Positions 42,991-53,712 of a DNA stretch of 64,000 nt are shown piece after piece. The stretch comes from Kribbella sp. ALI-6-A (GTDB lineage: Bacteria; Actinomycetota; Actinomycetes; Propionibacteriales; Kribbellaceae), in assembly GCF_001984195.1 (NCBI RefSeq), contig NZ_MTQN01000011.1, forward strand, positions 806,001-870,000, in the 5' to 3' direction. Under the pieces are notes generated by a model. That model was not told the origin of the DNA, ran no database searches, and worked only from the letters and a program-made list of their open reading frames with translations. Numbering within the stretch: position 1 is the stretch's first letter; every line of letters begins with the position of its first letter. A program made the translations under genes and the position numbers.

Positions 42991-43812
42991 GTGGTGCGCT
43001 TCGCGGTGATCGTGGCAGCGGTGCTGATGCTGGTGCTCGCCGCGATCTGGGGATTCCAGCGGCGTCTCATCTACCTGCCCGACGCGGCCGACGCCGGGTC
43101 GGCGGCGACGGTCCTGCCCGGCGCCCGGGACATCACGCTCGAGACCGACGACGGCGTACGCCTCGGCGCCTGGCTGGTCCCGGCAACCAAGGCGGACCGG
43201 GGCGTCGCGGTCCTGGTCGCGGCGGGAAACGCCGGCAACCGCGCGACGCGAGCGCCGTTGGCCCGCGCGCTCGCGGCCGAAGGGCTGACGGTCCTCCTGT
43301 TCGACTACCGCGGCTACGGCGGCACTGAGGGCCGCCCGAGCGAGAAGGGTCTGGCCCGGGATGTCCGTGCGGCCCAGCGGCACCTCGTCCAGGAGGCCGG
43401 CGTACCGGCCGACCGCATCCTGTACGTCGGTGAGAGCCTCGGCGCGGCCGTTGTCACCGAGCTCGCCACCGAGATCGCGCCGGGCGGCCTGGTCCTGCGA
43501 TCGCCGTTCGTCGATCTCGCCTCGGTCAGCCAGGTCCATTACCCGTTCCTGCCGGTCAGGCTGCTGCTTCGCGACGAGTACCCGCTGGCCGAGCAACTGG
43601 CGACGGTGAAGGTCCCGGTCACCGTGGTGCTCGGCGCCGAGGACTCGATCGTTCCGCCGGATCAGAGCCGGGCCGTCGCCGCGGCTGCGCCGACGCTGCG
43701 GGACCTGGTCGAGGTCGCCGGTGCGGATCACAACGACCCGGCCCTCGTGCACGGCAAGGCGCTGACCGCGGCCGTCGTCGATCTCGCCGAGGCGGTGACC
43801 GCTGGATCGTAG
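42991..43812 (+). CDS. Membrane-anchored alpha/beta hydrolase
   Basis: 273 residues from GTG 42991 (a GTG three bases on is equally possible); CACACT ends six bases upstream, so it may be leaderless. One N-terminal hydrophobic segment (FAVIVAAVLMLVLAAIWGF) acts as an anchor or signal. The hydrolase domain has FDYRGYGGTEGRPSE, the nucleophile elbow Y-V-G-E-S-L-G-A-A, and catalytic His near DHNDPAL. It resembles Bem46/ABHD13-type hydrolases. Substrate unknown. It is divergent from dnaE. Confidence 0.82.
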   Translation: MVRFAVIVAAVLMLVLAAIWGFQRRLIYLPDAADAGSAATVLPGARDITLETDDGVRLGAWLVPATKADRGVAVLVAAGNAGNRATRAPLARALAAEGLTVLLFDYRGYGGTEGRPSEKGLARDVRAAQRHLVQEAGVPADRILYVGESLGAAVVTELATEIAPGGLVLRSPFVDLASVSQVHYPFLPVRLLLRDEYPLAEQLATVKVPVTVVLGAEDSIVPPDQSRAVAAAAPTLRDLVEVAGADHNDPALVHGKALTAAVVDLAEAVTAGS

Positions 43813-43826
43813 GCGCGCCGATCTAT

Positions 43827-43862
43827 TGACAACATGTTGTCATCATGACAAGCTCTTGTCAT
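43827..43862 (+). promoter_or_regulatory. Two perfect palindromic operators before the DJ-1/MarR pair
   Basis: TGACAACATGTTGTCA (43827-43842) is a perfect 16-base palindrome overlapping a consensus TTGACA -35 (43826-43831). ATGACAAG-CT-CTTGTCAT (43845-43862) is a second one with 8-base arms that covers the DJ-1 ATG (43861). They share the TGACAA/TTGTCA half-site, spaced 18-20 bases centre to centre. The MarR-type protein encoded two genes on is the likely binder. Confidence 0.7.
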
Positions 43863-44484
43863 GACCGAGAACAGCAAGCGCACCGTCCACCTCGCCGTCT
43901 ACGACACGCTGGCCGACTGGGAGATCGGGTTCGTCACCGCCCACGTCAACAGCCCGGCCTGGCACCGGAACCCCGGCAGTTTCCAGATCCACACCGTCAG
44001 CGCCGGCACCGACCCGGTCACCACGATGGGCGGCCTGCGGGTGCTGCCCGACCTGACGCTCGACGAGCTGACCCCCGACGACAGCGCGATGCTGGTGCTG
44101 CCCGGCAACGACCTGTGGCCGACCGAGGCGTACCAGCCGTACATCGCCAAGGCGCGCGAGTTCCGCGCGGCCGGCGTACCGGTCGCTGCGATCTGCGGAG
44201 CCACCGGCGGTCTGGCACTGGCGGGCATGCTCGACGACCACGCGCACACCAGCAACGCCAAGGAGTTCCTGGCCGGGCTCGGCTACGGCGGGGCCGAGCT
44301 GTACCGCGACGAGCCGGCGGTGAACGACCGCGGCCTGATCACCGGCGGAGCCCAGGCGCCGGTCGAGTTCGCCCGGGCGATCTTCGCCGAACTGGGCATC
44401 TACGAGCCGGGCGTGCTCGACTCCTGGTACAAGCTGTACGGCGAGCAGAACCCGGCGGGGTTCTACGAATTGATGGGTGCGTGA
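43861..44484 (+). CDS. DJ-1/PfpI family protein (ThiJ-like)
   Basis: 207 residues. The glutamine-amidotransferase-like fold has its nucleophilic Cys in AAICGATGGLALAG and the companion LVLPGNDLW strand; the family includes glyoxalases, proteases, chaperones and redox sensors. The opening KRTVHLAVYDTLADWEIGFV is the usual start of the YdeA/PfpI subgroup. It is coupled to the MarR gene downstream and regulated through the palindromes at its start codon, so it is probably an inducible stress or detoxification enzyme. Confidence 0.88.
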   Translation: MTENSKRTVHLAVYDTLADWEIGFVTAHVNSPAWHRNPGSFQIHTVSAGTDPVTTMGGLRVLPDLTLDELTPDDSAMLVLPGNDLWPTEAYQPYIAKAREFRAAGVPVAAICGATGGLALAGMLDDHAHTSNAKEFLAGLGYGGAELYRDEPAVNDRGLITGGAQAPVEFARAIFAELGIYEPGVLDSWYKLYGEQNPAGFYELMGA

Positions 44485-44488
44485 CCGA

Positions 44489-44926
44489 GTGAATCGAGAC
44501 CAGGAGCTGCTCAGTGCGGCGGCGTTGACGGCCTTCAAGCTGAACGGGCAGTTCCTGGAGCTGGCCGAGAGCCTGGCGAAGCCGGTCGGGCTGACGGCGG
44601 CCTGGTGGCAGGTGCTCGGCGCCGTGCTCCAGACGCCACTGCCGGTCGCGTCGATCGCCCGCGAGATGGGGATCACCCGGCAGGCCGTCCAGCGCACAGC
44701 CGACGTACTGGTGGAGCGGGGACTGGCGGAGTACCGGGACAATCCGGCGCATCGGCGAGCGAAGCTGGTCGCGATCACCACCGAGGGCCTGGACGCCGTA
44801 CGGGCGATCAATCCCGAGCACGCCAAGCAGGCGAAGCGGCTGAGTGAGGTGCTCGGGCAGGAGGAGTTCGCGCGCGCTGTCGAGGCGCTGACGACACTGT
44901 CGAAGGCGCTGGACCAGCTGAACTAG
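44489..44926 (+). CDS. MarR-family transcriptional regulator
   Basis: 145 residues from GTG 44489; GTG 44477 in the same frame would add four residues and overlap the previous gene. Winged helix-turn-helix: LPVASIAREMGITRQAVQRTADVLVERGLAEY, wing with DNPAHRRAKLVAITTEG. It probably represses its own operon through the 43827-43862 palindromes, releasing on ligand or oxidant binding. It ends in AAC TAG, and the TAG is part of the CTAG into which the IS element inserted; the coding sequence is intact. Confidence 0.88.
   Translation: MNRDQELLSAAALTAFKLNGQFLELAESLAKPVGLTAAWWQVLGAVLQTPLPVASIAREMGITRQAVQRTADVLVERGLAEYRDNPAHRRAKLVAITTEGLDAVRAINPEHAKQAKRLSEVLGQEEFARAVEALTTLSKALDQLN
44923..44926. repeat. 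Left CTAG target-site duplication of the IS element
   Basis: CTAG directly before the left inverted repeat, identical to 46044-46047 after the right one, as expected for the 4-base duplication made by IS481-type elements. The copy here contains the MarR stop codon (TAG 44924-44926). Confidence 0.85.
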
Positions 44927-46043
44927 TTGTACTGATCAGGCACGTTGGTTGAGAAAGTGTGACGACACGCGGTGAGTGTGGTTGATGGGTGAAGACCTCC
45001 CGGCGTGGAGTGGAGCTGTCTAGGAACCAGCTCTACGCACAGGAGGTCTTCGTGTCCCACGCTAACGCTGCTTTGACGCCTCGTGCCCGTTTGCGGCTGG
45101 CGCGTCTGGTGGTGGATGACGGTTGGCCGGTGGCTCGGGCAGCTGAGTTGTTCCAGGTGTCGTGGCCGACCGCGAACCGCTGGGCCGGGCGGTACCGCGA
45201 GCTCGGACCGGCCGCGATGACCGACCGGTCGTCTCGCCCGCAGCATCAGCCGAACCGCACACCGGTACGCATCGTGCGCAGAATTGTGAGCCTGCGGCGA
45301 CGTCACCGTCTCGGCCCGGTCCAACTCGCCGACCGAACCGGCGTACCTGCCTCGACCGTGCACGCCGTACTGACCCGGTGCCGGCTGAACCGGCTGTCCC
45401 ACCTCGACCGCCACACCGGCGAGCCGATCCGCCGCTACGAACACCCATACCCCGGCGCCATGCTGCACGTCGACGTCAAGAAACTCGGCAACATCCCCGA
45501 CGGCGGCGGCTGGCGCTACCTCGGCCGGGCCCAGGGCAAGAAGAACCGTGCCGCCACCGCCGGCAAACCCCGCAACAACCACCGCAACCCCAGAATCGGC
45601 ACCGCGTTCATCCACACCGTCCTCGACGACCACTCCCGCGTGGCCTACGCCGAAATCCACGACGACGAAACCGCCGCCACCGCCACAGCAGTACTGCGCA
45701 ACGCCGTGACCTGGTTCACCGACCGCGGCATCACCAGCATCGAACGCGTCTTGTCCGACAACGGATCGGCCTACCGCTCCCACCTATGGCGCGACACCTG
45801 TCACGACCTCGGCATCACACCCAAGAAAACCCGCCCCTACCGGCCCCAAACCAACGGCAAGATCGAGAGATTCCACCGCACCCTCGCGGACGGCTGGGCC
45901 TTCAAACAGCTCTACCCCACAGAACAAGCCCGCCGCGACGCCCTCCCCGCCTGGCTCCACCACTACAACCACCACCGACCCCACACCGCCATCGGCCAAC
46001 TCCCACCCATCACCCGCCTAACCAACCTTCCTGGGCAGTACAA
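44927..46043 (+). mobile_element. IS481-like insertion sequence, 1117 bases, complete
   Basis: Terminal inverted repeats begin TTGTACTG and continue for about 24 bases with four or so mismatches (left TTGTACTGATCAGG, right complement TTGTACTGCCCAGG, then both GTTGGTT). CTAG flanks each end as a target duplication. It holds one intact transposase gene. The near-perfect ends, intact frame and exact duplication imply a recent insertion. It sits between the marR and ridA genes, which are convergent, without damaging either. Confidence 0.9.
44991..45051 (+). promoter_or_regulatory. Inverted repeat that would mask the transposase ribosome site
   Basis: GAAGACCTCC (44991-45000) is exactly complementary to GGAGGTCTTC (45042-45051), which contains the transposase Shine-Dalgarno AGGAGG (45041-45046). 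An inner pair, GTGGAGCTG (45010-45018) and CAGCTCTAC (45028-45036), extends the hairpin. Transcripts that read in from marR would fold and hide the ribosome site. Confidence 0.65.
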
Positions 46044-46047
46044 CTAG
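45052..46047 (+). CDS. IS481-family DDE transposase
   Basis: 331 residues from GTG 45052, five bases after AGGAGG; upstream starts are not supported. N-terminal helix-turn-helix (ARLRLARLVVDDGWPVARAAELFQVS), then the integrase core with D in MLHVDVKKLGN, D in RVLSDNGSAYRS and E in TNGKIERFHRTL, followed by HHYNHHRPHTAIG. The last codons are TAC AAC TAG, with the TAG provided by the CTAG target duplication: the element itself ends two bases before the last base of AAC. It catalyses cut-and-paste or copy transposition of the element. Confidence 0.93.
   Translation: MSHANAALTPRARLRLARLVVDDGWPVARAAELFQVSWPTANRWAGRYRELGPAAMTDRSSRPQHQPNRTPVRIVRRIVSLRRRHRLGPVQLADRTGVPASTVHAVLTRCRLNRLSHLDRHTGEPIRRYEHPYPGAMLHVDVKKLGNIPDGGGWRYLGRAQGKKNRAATAGKPRNNHRNPRIGTAFIHTVLDDHSRVAYAEIHDDETAATATAVLRNAVTWFTDRGITSIERVLSDNGSAYRSHLWRDTCHDLGITPKKTRPYRPQTNGKIERFHRTLADGWAFKQLYPTEQARRDALPAWLHHYNHHRPHTAIGQLPPITRLTNLPGQYN
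46044..46047. repeat. Right CTAG target-site duplication of the IS element
   Basis: Second CTAG copy. It gives the transposase its stop codon on the plus strand (TAG 46045-46047) and, read on the minus strand, the RidA stop codon (46044-46046). Confidence 0.85.
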
Positions 46048-46451
46048 TCGAGCACGGCGGTGGCTTCGACCTCAACGAGCAGGTCGGGTTCACCCAGCGC
46101 CGCGACGCCGAGGAGGGTGATCGGCTTGACCGGGTCGACGCCCAACGTGGCCGCGGCCCGGGCGACCCCCTCCCCCAGCTGCGGTAGCTTGTCCGCGCTC
46201 CAGTCGACGACGTAGATCGTCAGCTTCGCCACGTCGTCGAACGAGCCGCCGATCTCGGTCAGCGCGTTGCCGATGTTGAGGTACGCCTGCTCGACCTGGG
46301 CCGCGAAATCGCCCGCGCCGACCGGGCGCCCCGCACTGTCGCGGGCGACCGGGCCGGCCAGGAACACCAGTCGCGAACCGGTGGCGACGGACAGCTGCCG
46401 GTAGACGTCCGGCTTCGGCAGGCACTCGGGGTTGATCAGTGTGACGCTCAT
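46044..46451 (-). CDS. RidA/YjgF-family protein
   Basis: 135 residues from ATG 46451 (MSVTLINPECLPKPDVY). The trimeric RidA fold is marked by LVFLAGPVARDSAGRPVG, FAAQVEQAYLNIGNALTEIGGSFDDVAKLTIYVVDW and a final TLLGVAALGEPDLLVEVEATAV with conserved Glu. The usual active-site Arg (in RDS..) is not in the classic position, so enamine deaminase activity is uncertain. It is divergent from a TetR-type regulator with a palindrome between, which probably controls it. Its stop uses the CTAG duplication of the neighbouring IS. Confidence 0.85.
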   Translation of the reverse strand: MSVTLINPECLPKPDVYRQLSVATGSRLVFLAGPVARDSAGRPVGAGDFAAQVEQAYLNIGNALTEIGGSFDDVAKLTIYVVDWSADKLPQLGEGVARAAATLGVDPVKPITLLGVAALGEPDLLVEVEATAVLD

Positions 46452-46482
46452 GACGCGCTCCTGTTCGATGGGATGCTCAAAC

Positions 46483-46503
46483 CATAACAGCGTTATGTAT
46501 AGT
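46483..46503. promoter_or_regulatory. TetR-type operator overlapping a leaderless promoter
   Basis: CATAAC-AGC-GTTATG (46483-46497) is a perfect palindrome with 6-base arms between ridA and tetR. It abuts the -10 hexamer TATAGT (46498-46503), which ends six bases before the TetR ATG at 46510, a leaderless geometry. The regulator should bind here and repress itself and RidA. Confidence 0.65.
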
Positions 46504-46509
46504 TGCGCC

Positions 46510-47112
46510 ATGGCGAGGACGAAGGATCCGGGCGTCCGGGCGTTGCTGATCGAACGGGCCGCGCAGATGCTCCGCAAGCGCGAGCCGATCACGCTGCGGT
46601 CGCTGGTGGCCGGCACCGGGGTGTCGACGATGGCGGTCTACACGTACTTCGATGGGATCGACGGGCTCTGGAAGGCGGTGCGGCAGGAAGGGTTCACCCG
46701 GCTCACGGGCGTCCTGGCGGGCCTCGCCCCCACGGACGACGCGGTACGGGACCTGGCTGCCCTAGGGTCGGCGTACGTCGCGAACGCGGCGGCCAACCCT
46801 GACCTCTACCGGGTGATGTTCGACGCCTCGGTCGAGCTGGAGGACCCCGCCGGAGCGGACGCCGGGCTGCGGCCGCTCGTCGAGACGGTCGCCCGCGCGA
46901 CGGCCGACGGGCGCTTCTTCGCCGGGACCGATCCTCTCGCGCTCGCCACCCAGAGCTGGGCGATCGGCCACGGCCTGGCGTCGCTGACCATCAACGGTCC
47001 GCTGCCGCGCGAGGCGCTCGGTTACGCGGTGCCGATGCTGACAGCTCTGTTCGTCCAGGCCGGCGACGAACCCGATCGTTGTCGGGCATCGGTCAGCCAG
47101 GGCTGGGGTTAG
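46510..47112 (+). CDS. TetR-family transcriptional regulator
   Basis: 200 residues from ATG 46510. N-terminal helix-turn-helix (ALLIERAAQMLRKREPITLRSLVAGTGVSTMAVYTYFDGIDGLWKAV, quoted only as an outline of residues about 11-57) and an all-helical ligand-binding domain of the WHG/TetR_C_33 type (YVANAAANPDLYRVMFDAS). Divergent from ridA with a palindromic operator between. Its TAG overlaps the TAA of the convergent peptidase by three bases. Confidence 0.86.
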   Translation: MARTKDPGVRALLIERAAQMLRKREPITLRSLVAGTGVSTMAVYTYFDGIDGLWKAVRQEGFTRLTGVLAGLAPTDDAVRDLAALGSAYVANAAANPDLYRVMFDASVELEDPAGADAGLRPLVETVARATADGRFFAGTDPLALATQSWAIGHGLASLTINGPLPREALGYAVPMLTALFVQAGDEPDRCRASVSQGWG

Positions 47113-47744
47113 ACGAGCGTCCGGGTTTCGCCGTTGATGACCAGGGCCTGGCCGTCGCTCAGCGGCACGTACGGTACGGCGGTGCGCTCGTACAGCTCCC
47201 GGACCTTCTCGATCAGTTCGGTCTCGGGGTGACCGGGTGAGTTGAGGTGCGGGACGAAGGCTTCGTCGAGTACGCCGAGGCCGTCCCAGACGACGTCCTC
47301 GACCTCCGACACGTCGTCGCACAGTTCGAGGCCGCGCAGGCTCGGGGCCAGGACGCAGCCGCCGGCGCTGTAGCCGGCGTAGACGAGCCGCTCGGAGCGG
47401 ATGAGCTCGGGCAGGATCGCATCCGCGCCGCTGCGGGCCATCGCGGCGCGCAGGACGAAGACGTTGCCGCCGCGCACCCACATCCCGTCGAACCCGGCCA
47501 AACGGGCGCGAAGGCCTTCAGCTCCCGGCTCCCCCGGCACGAAGTCCCGCAGGTCGACTTCCTCCGGGCGCAGGCCGAGCTCAACCAGCCAGCGGTGCTC
47601 GGCGGCGACCTTCTCCTCGCGCAGCACCGGCTCCTCGCTGTCGATGGCGTTGCAGATCACCGCGATCCGAGCCTTCGGCGGCAGCATCGCGACGAGGTGC
47701 TCGGGATGGTCGCCGAGGCGGAACGAGGACAGATAGAGCTTCAC
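47109..47744 (-). CDS. Peptidase S51 (dipeptidase E) family protein
   Basis: 211 residues from GTG 47744, overlapping the rluD stop (GTGA). The nucleophile elbow VYAGYSAGGCVLAPSL carries the catalytic Ser, and GMWVRGGNVFVLR is the conserved S51 strand. Members cleave Asp-X dipeptides or cyanophycin-type substrates. The upstream frame to 47927 is a shadow of rluD. Function is inferred from fold. Confidence 0.82.
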   Translation of the reverse strand: MKLYLSSFRLGDHPEHLVAMLPPKARIAVICNAIDSEEPVLREEKVAAEHRWLVELGLRPEEVDLRDFVPGEPGAEGLRARLAGFDGMWVRGGNVFVLRAAMARSGADAILPELIRSERLVYAGYSAGGCVLAPSLRGLELCDDVSEVEDVVWDGLGVLDEAFVPHLNSPGHPETELIEKVRELYERTAVPYVPLSDGQALVINGETRTLV

Positions 47745-48670
47745 TGGGTGTCGACGAGGCGGTCGAGCGCCTGGTCGAGGTCGTCCGGGTACTTGGAGGT
47801 GAACTCGACGTACTCGCCGGAGCCGGGGTGGGCGAAGCCGAGGCGCATGGCGTGCAGCCACTGGCGGGACAGCTGAAGGCGCTCGGCGAGGACCGGGTCC
47901 GCGCCGTACGTGAGATCGCCGCAGCACGGGTGGCCGATCGCGGCCATGTGGACGCGGATCTGGTGCGTCCGGCCGGTCTCCAGCGTGATCTCCAGCAGTG
48001 TCGCGTAGCGGAACGCCTCGAGCGTCTCGTAGTGCGTGACACTTGGCTTGCCGCCGGCCACCACGCCGAACTTGTAGTCGTGGTGCGGGTGCCGGTCGAT
48101 CGGCGCGTCGACCGTGCCGGTGAACGGGTCCGGGTGGCCCTGCACCAGCGCGTGGTAGATCTTCTTGACCGTGCGCTCCTTGAAGGCGCGCTTGAGCACG
48201 GTGTAGCTGTACTCGGTCTTGGCCACCACCATCAGGCCGGACGTGCCGACGTCGAGGCGGTGCACGATGCCCTTGCGCTCGGCGGCGCCGCTGGTGGAGA
48301 TGCTGAAGCCCGCGCCGGCCAGGTGCCCGATCACGGTCGGGCCGGTCCAGCCCGGTGACGGATGCGCCGCGACGCCGACCGGCTTGTCGACGACGATGAT
48401 CTCGTCGTCGTCGTGCACGATCCGCAGGTTCTCCACGGTCTCCGGTACGACGGTGACCTCGCCCGGTGGCGGGGGCAGCTCGACGTCCAGCATCACGCCG
48501 GCCGAAACGCGGGCCGACTTGGCCGCCGTCGCGCCGTCGACCTGGACCAGGCCGGACTCGATCAGCTCGGCGGCCTTCGTCCGGGACACCCCGAACAGCC
48601 GCGACAGCGCCGCGTCGAGGCGCTCGCCGGCCAGTCCGTCCGGCACCATCACGGTCCTGGAGTCGCTCAC
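47741..48670 (-). CDS. rluD: 23S rRNA pseudouridine synthase, RluD type
   Basis: 309 residues. N-terminal S4 RNA-binding domain (LAGERLDAALSRLFGVSRTKAAELIESG), then the catalytic motif HRLDVGTSGLMVVAKT with the essential Asp. GRTHQIRVHMAAIGHP is the conserved C-terminal block. It isomerises uridines in 23S rRNA (helix 69 for RluD). It overlaps lspA by four bases, the common lspA-rluD pairing. Confidence 0.94.
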   Translation of the reverse strand: MSDSRTVMVPDGLAGERLDAALSRLFGVSRTKAAELIESGLVQVDGATAAKSARVSAGVMLDVELPPPPGEVTVVPETVENLRIVHDDDEIIVVDKPVGVAAHPSPGWTGPTVIGHLAGAGFSISTSGAAERKGIVHRLDVGTSGLMVVAKTEYSYTVLKRAFKERTVKKIYHALVQGHPDPFTGTVDAPIDRHPHHDYKFGVVAGGKPSVTHYETLEAFRYATLLEITLETGRTHQIRVHMAAIGHPCCGDLTYGADPVLAERLQLSRQWLHAMRLGFAHPGSGEYVEFTSKYPDDLDQALDRLVDTQ

Positions 48671-49356
48671 TTCGCGCTCACGTCCTTGGTGCCGTCGAGC
48701 TTGATGCCGCGCAGGGTCTGGATCACCAGCAGGATCGCGGCCGAGGTGACGGCCATGTCGGCGACGTTGAAGATCGCCCAGTGCGGGGTCTGCAGGAAGT
48801 CGACCACGTGGCCGTGGAACGGCGACGGCTCGCGGAAGATCCGGTCGGTGATGTTGCCGACCGCGCCGCCGAACAGCAGCCCGAAGGCGACCGCCCAGCC
48901 GACCGAGCCGAGCCGGCGCGACAGCCAGATCACGCCGAGCGCGACGACGATCTGGATCGTGCTGATCACCGGCGTGAAGTCGGAGCCGAGGCTGAACGCG
49001 GCGCCGGGGTTGCGGATCAGGTTGAACTTGAGCAGCTCACCGATCACGTTCACCGGGTCGCCCGGTGTCAGGTGCTGCAGGGCGAGCGCCTTGGTCAGCT
49101 GGTCCAGGCCGAGCACGAGCACCCCGACCACGGCGAACAGACCGACCAGCCGAGGACGGGACCTGGGCTTGACCGGCCCGGCGGCCGCCTCGGCGGCGTC
49201 CACGTCCTCAGGCGTCGCCGGCGTACCGGTGGCGCCGTCGGGGGACGACGCCGAACCGGCCGGCTCGAGGCCGGCCGGTTCGGAATGCTCCTGGGCGTCC
49301 CCTGAGGAGTGGGACGACTCGGATGGGTTCAGCGGCGTTCTTCGCGTTCTTTGCAT
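48667..49356 (-). CDS. lspA: Lipoprotein signal peptidase II
   Basis: 229 residues from ATG 49356 (GTG 49365 is an alternative). A Pro/Ser/Ala-rich cytoplasmic N-terminus of about 65 residues precedes four transmembrane helices. The catalytic aspartates are in VGNITDRI and FNVADMAV; RNPGAAFSLG is also conserved. It cleaves the signal peptides of prolipoproteins such as the two lipoproteins in this window. The 5' end overlaps the DksA-type gene by about 28 bases on the same strand. Confidence 0.93.
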   Translation of the reverse strand: MQRTRRTPLNPSESSHSSGDAQEHSEPAGLEPAGSASSPDGATGTPATPEDVDAAEAAAGPVKPRSRPRLVGLFAVVGVLVLGLDQLTKALALQHLTPGDPVNVIGELLKFNLIRNPGAAFSLGSDFTPVISTIQIVVALGVIWLSRRLGSVGWAVAFGLLFGGAVGNITDRIFREPSPFHGHVVDFLQTPHWAIFNVADMAVTSAAILLVIQTLRGIKLDGTKDVSAK

Positions 49357-49919
49357 GACACGCACAGTGTCGCACGCGGGAACGCCTGCAGCCGTCCCTT
49401 GCCGATCGCCTTGCCGCAGCTCTCGCAGACGCCGTAGGTGCCGTCGTCGATCTTGGCCAGCGCCCGCTCGATCTGGTCGAGCATGTCGCGCGCGTTGTTG
49501 GCCAGCGACATCTCGTGGTCCCGCTCGAGCGTGGTCGAGCCGACGTCGGCCTGGTCGTTGCCGGCCCCGTCACCACCGTCGCGGAGCAGGCCGACGATCT
49601 CCTGCTCGGCGTCGCGGATCTCCTGCTTGAGGTGCACCACGTCCGCTTCGAGCTCGCTGCGCAGCTCGGTCAGTTCGGCCGCCGTCCACGGGGTCTCCCC
49701 CTCGCGAACGGTCAGGTTCTCGGCCTTCTTGGGCGTCTTGGCCGGCGCCGTTGCCGGGGTCCTGTTCTCGTTGGTCTTCATGGCCACCCTCTTCGTCGGG
49801 GCTTTCCTGGCAGGGGACTTCGGGGCCGCCTTCGTGGCCGGCTCGGTGGATGCCGCGGCGCTCTTCTCGGCCGCGGCGGTGCGCTTTCCGGGGGCGGACT
49901 TCTTTGCCGATGTAGCCAT
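49329..49919 (-). CDS. TraR/DksA-type zinc-finger transcription factor
   Basis: 196 residues. A basic Lys/Ala-rich N-terminal 50 residues, then a coiled-coil (ELTELRSELEADVVHLKQEIRDAEQEIVGLLRD) and the C4 zinc finger C-E-S-C-G-K with a second pair ATLCVSC near the C-terminus. Typical of actinobacterial DksA-like proteins (CarD/RbpA-type environments), which bind the RNA polymerase secondary channel. It lies upstream of lspA and divergent from ileS. Confidence 0.88.
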   Translation of the reverse strand: MATSAKKSAPGKRTAAAEKSAAASTEPATKAAPKSPARKAPTKRVAMKTNENRTPATAPAKTPKKAENLTVREGETPWTAAELTELRSELEADVVHLKQEIRDAEQEIVGLLRDGGDGAGNDQADVGSTTLERDHEMSLANNARDMLDQIERALAKIDDGTYGVCESCGKAIGKGRLQAFPRATLCVSCKEREERR

Positions 49920-50164
49920 GGTCGACTACCCCCTGCCTTCGTCGGAGACTGAAGCGGACTGGTCGCAAGACAGTAGGACACGCAACCCTCACGTGCCAGC
50001 CCGACGCGCAGACCGTGGACATACGGTAGTCGCTTCTTCAAGCCCGCTCGACGTCACGCGCGTCCCGAGATGCCCGAAAGTGTCACAGCATTGTCACCGC
50101 CGCGCCTCGACCTGGCCAGTGATTAACGATTCGTGGTGGACCGGTGCGGAGTCGTACACTTTTT
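49920..50164. other. Divergent intergenic region between the DksA-type gene and the ileS leader
   Basis: About 245 bases. It must hold the promoters of both genes. TACACT at 50153-50158 is the best -10 candidate for ileS; I find no good -35 for it. No gene or RNA is recognised before the T-box. Confidence 0.5.
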
Positions 50165-50385
50165 CCGCCACCGCAAGGCAGCGATGAGGCCATCACCTCG
50201 GAGCCGCCGGAAGAACGGTCCTGACGGACTCACTAGACCCGGCAGCGGAGCGTAACGAAGTGGGTGACCCCGGCCGGAGCAGGACACCGGTCAGGTCTCC
50301 AAGGAGGGTGGTACCGCGGAGCCCGGCGACGTCGCCGAGCCTCGTCCCTTCGTCCGGCAAGCAGCGCGACGAAGGACGGCCAGTG
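50165..50385 (+). promoter_or_regulatory. T-box riboswitch for ileS, translational type with ultrashort stem I
   Basis: The T-box core AGGGTGGTACCGCGG is at 50305-50319. Near the 5' end GAGG (50186-50189) pairs with CCTC (50196-50199), and the loop CCATCA presents the isoleucine codon ATC (50192-50194) as specifier. CCTTCGTC (50347-50354) is complementary to GACGAAGG (50368-50375), which holds the ileS Shine-Dalgarno, so uncharged tRNA-Ile should free translation. Ultrashort-stem-I translational T-boxes are known before actinobacterial ileS. Confidence 0.9.
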
Positions 50386-53550
<3,165 letters not shown>

Positions 53551-53560
53551 CTTCTTGACA

Positions 53561-53597
53561 CCGTCCGTCGACCCGGCTGCGCCGGGTCGACGGACGG
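53561..53597 (+). terminator. Terminator hairpin after ileS
   Basis: A perfect 17-base stem, CCGTCCGTCGACCCGGC (53561-53577) and its complement at 53581-53597, with a 3-base loop TGC, begins ten bases past the ileS stop. No U-tract follows. Confidence 0.75.
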
Positions 53598-53712
53598 AAA
53601 GAGAAAAAGGCGGGACATGGAGGGACCGTCCGGGAGGGCGGCGAATGCGGGCCGGACCGAAGGGCGCGGCGGGGCATGCAGGTGCGGGCCGGGACCTTGG
53701 GCGCGGGCTGGC

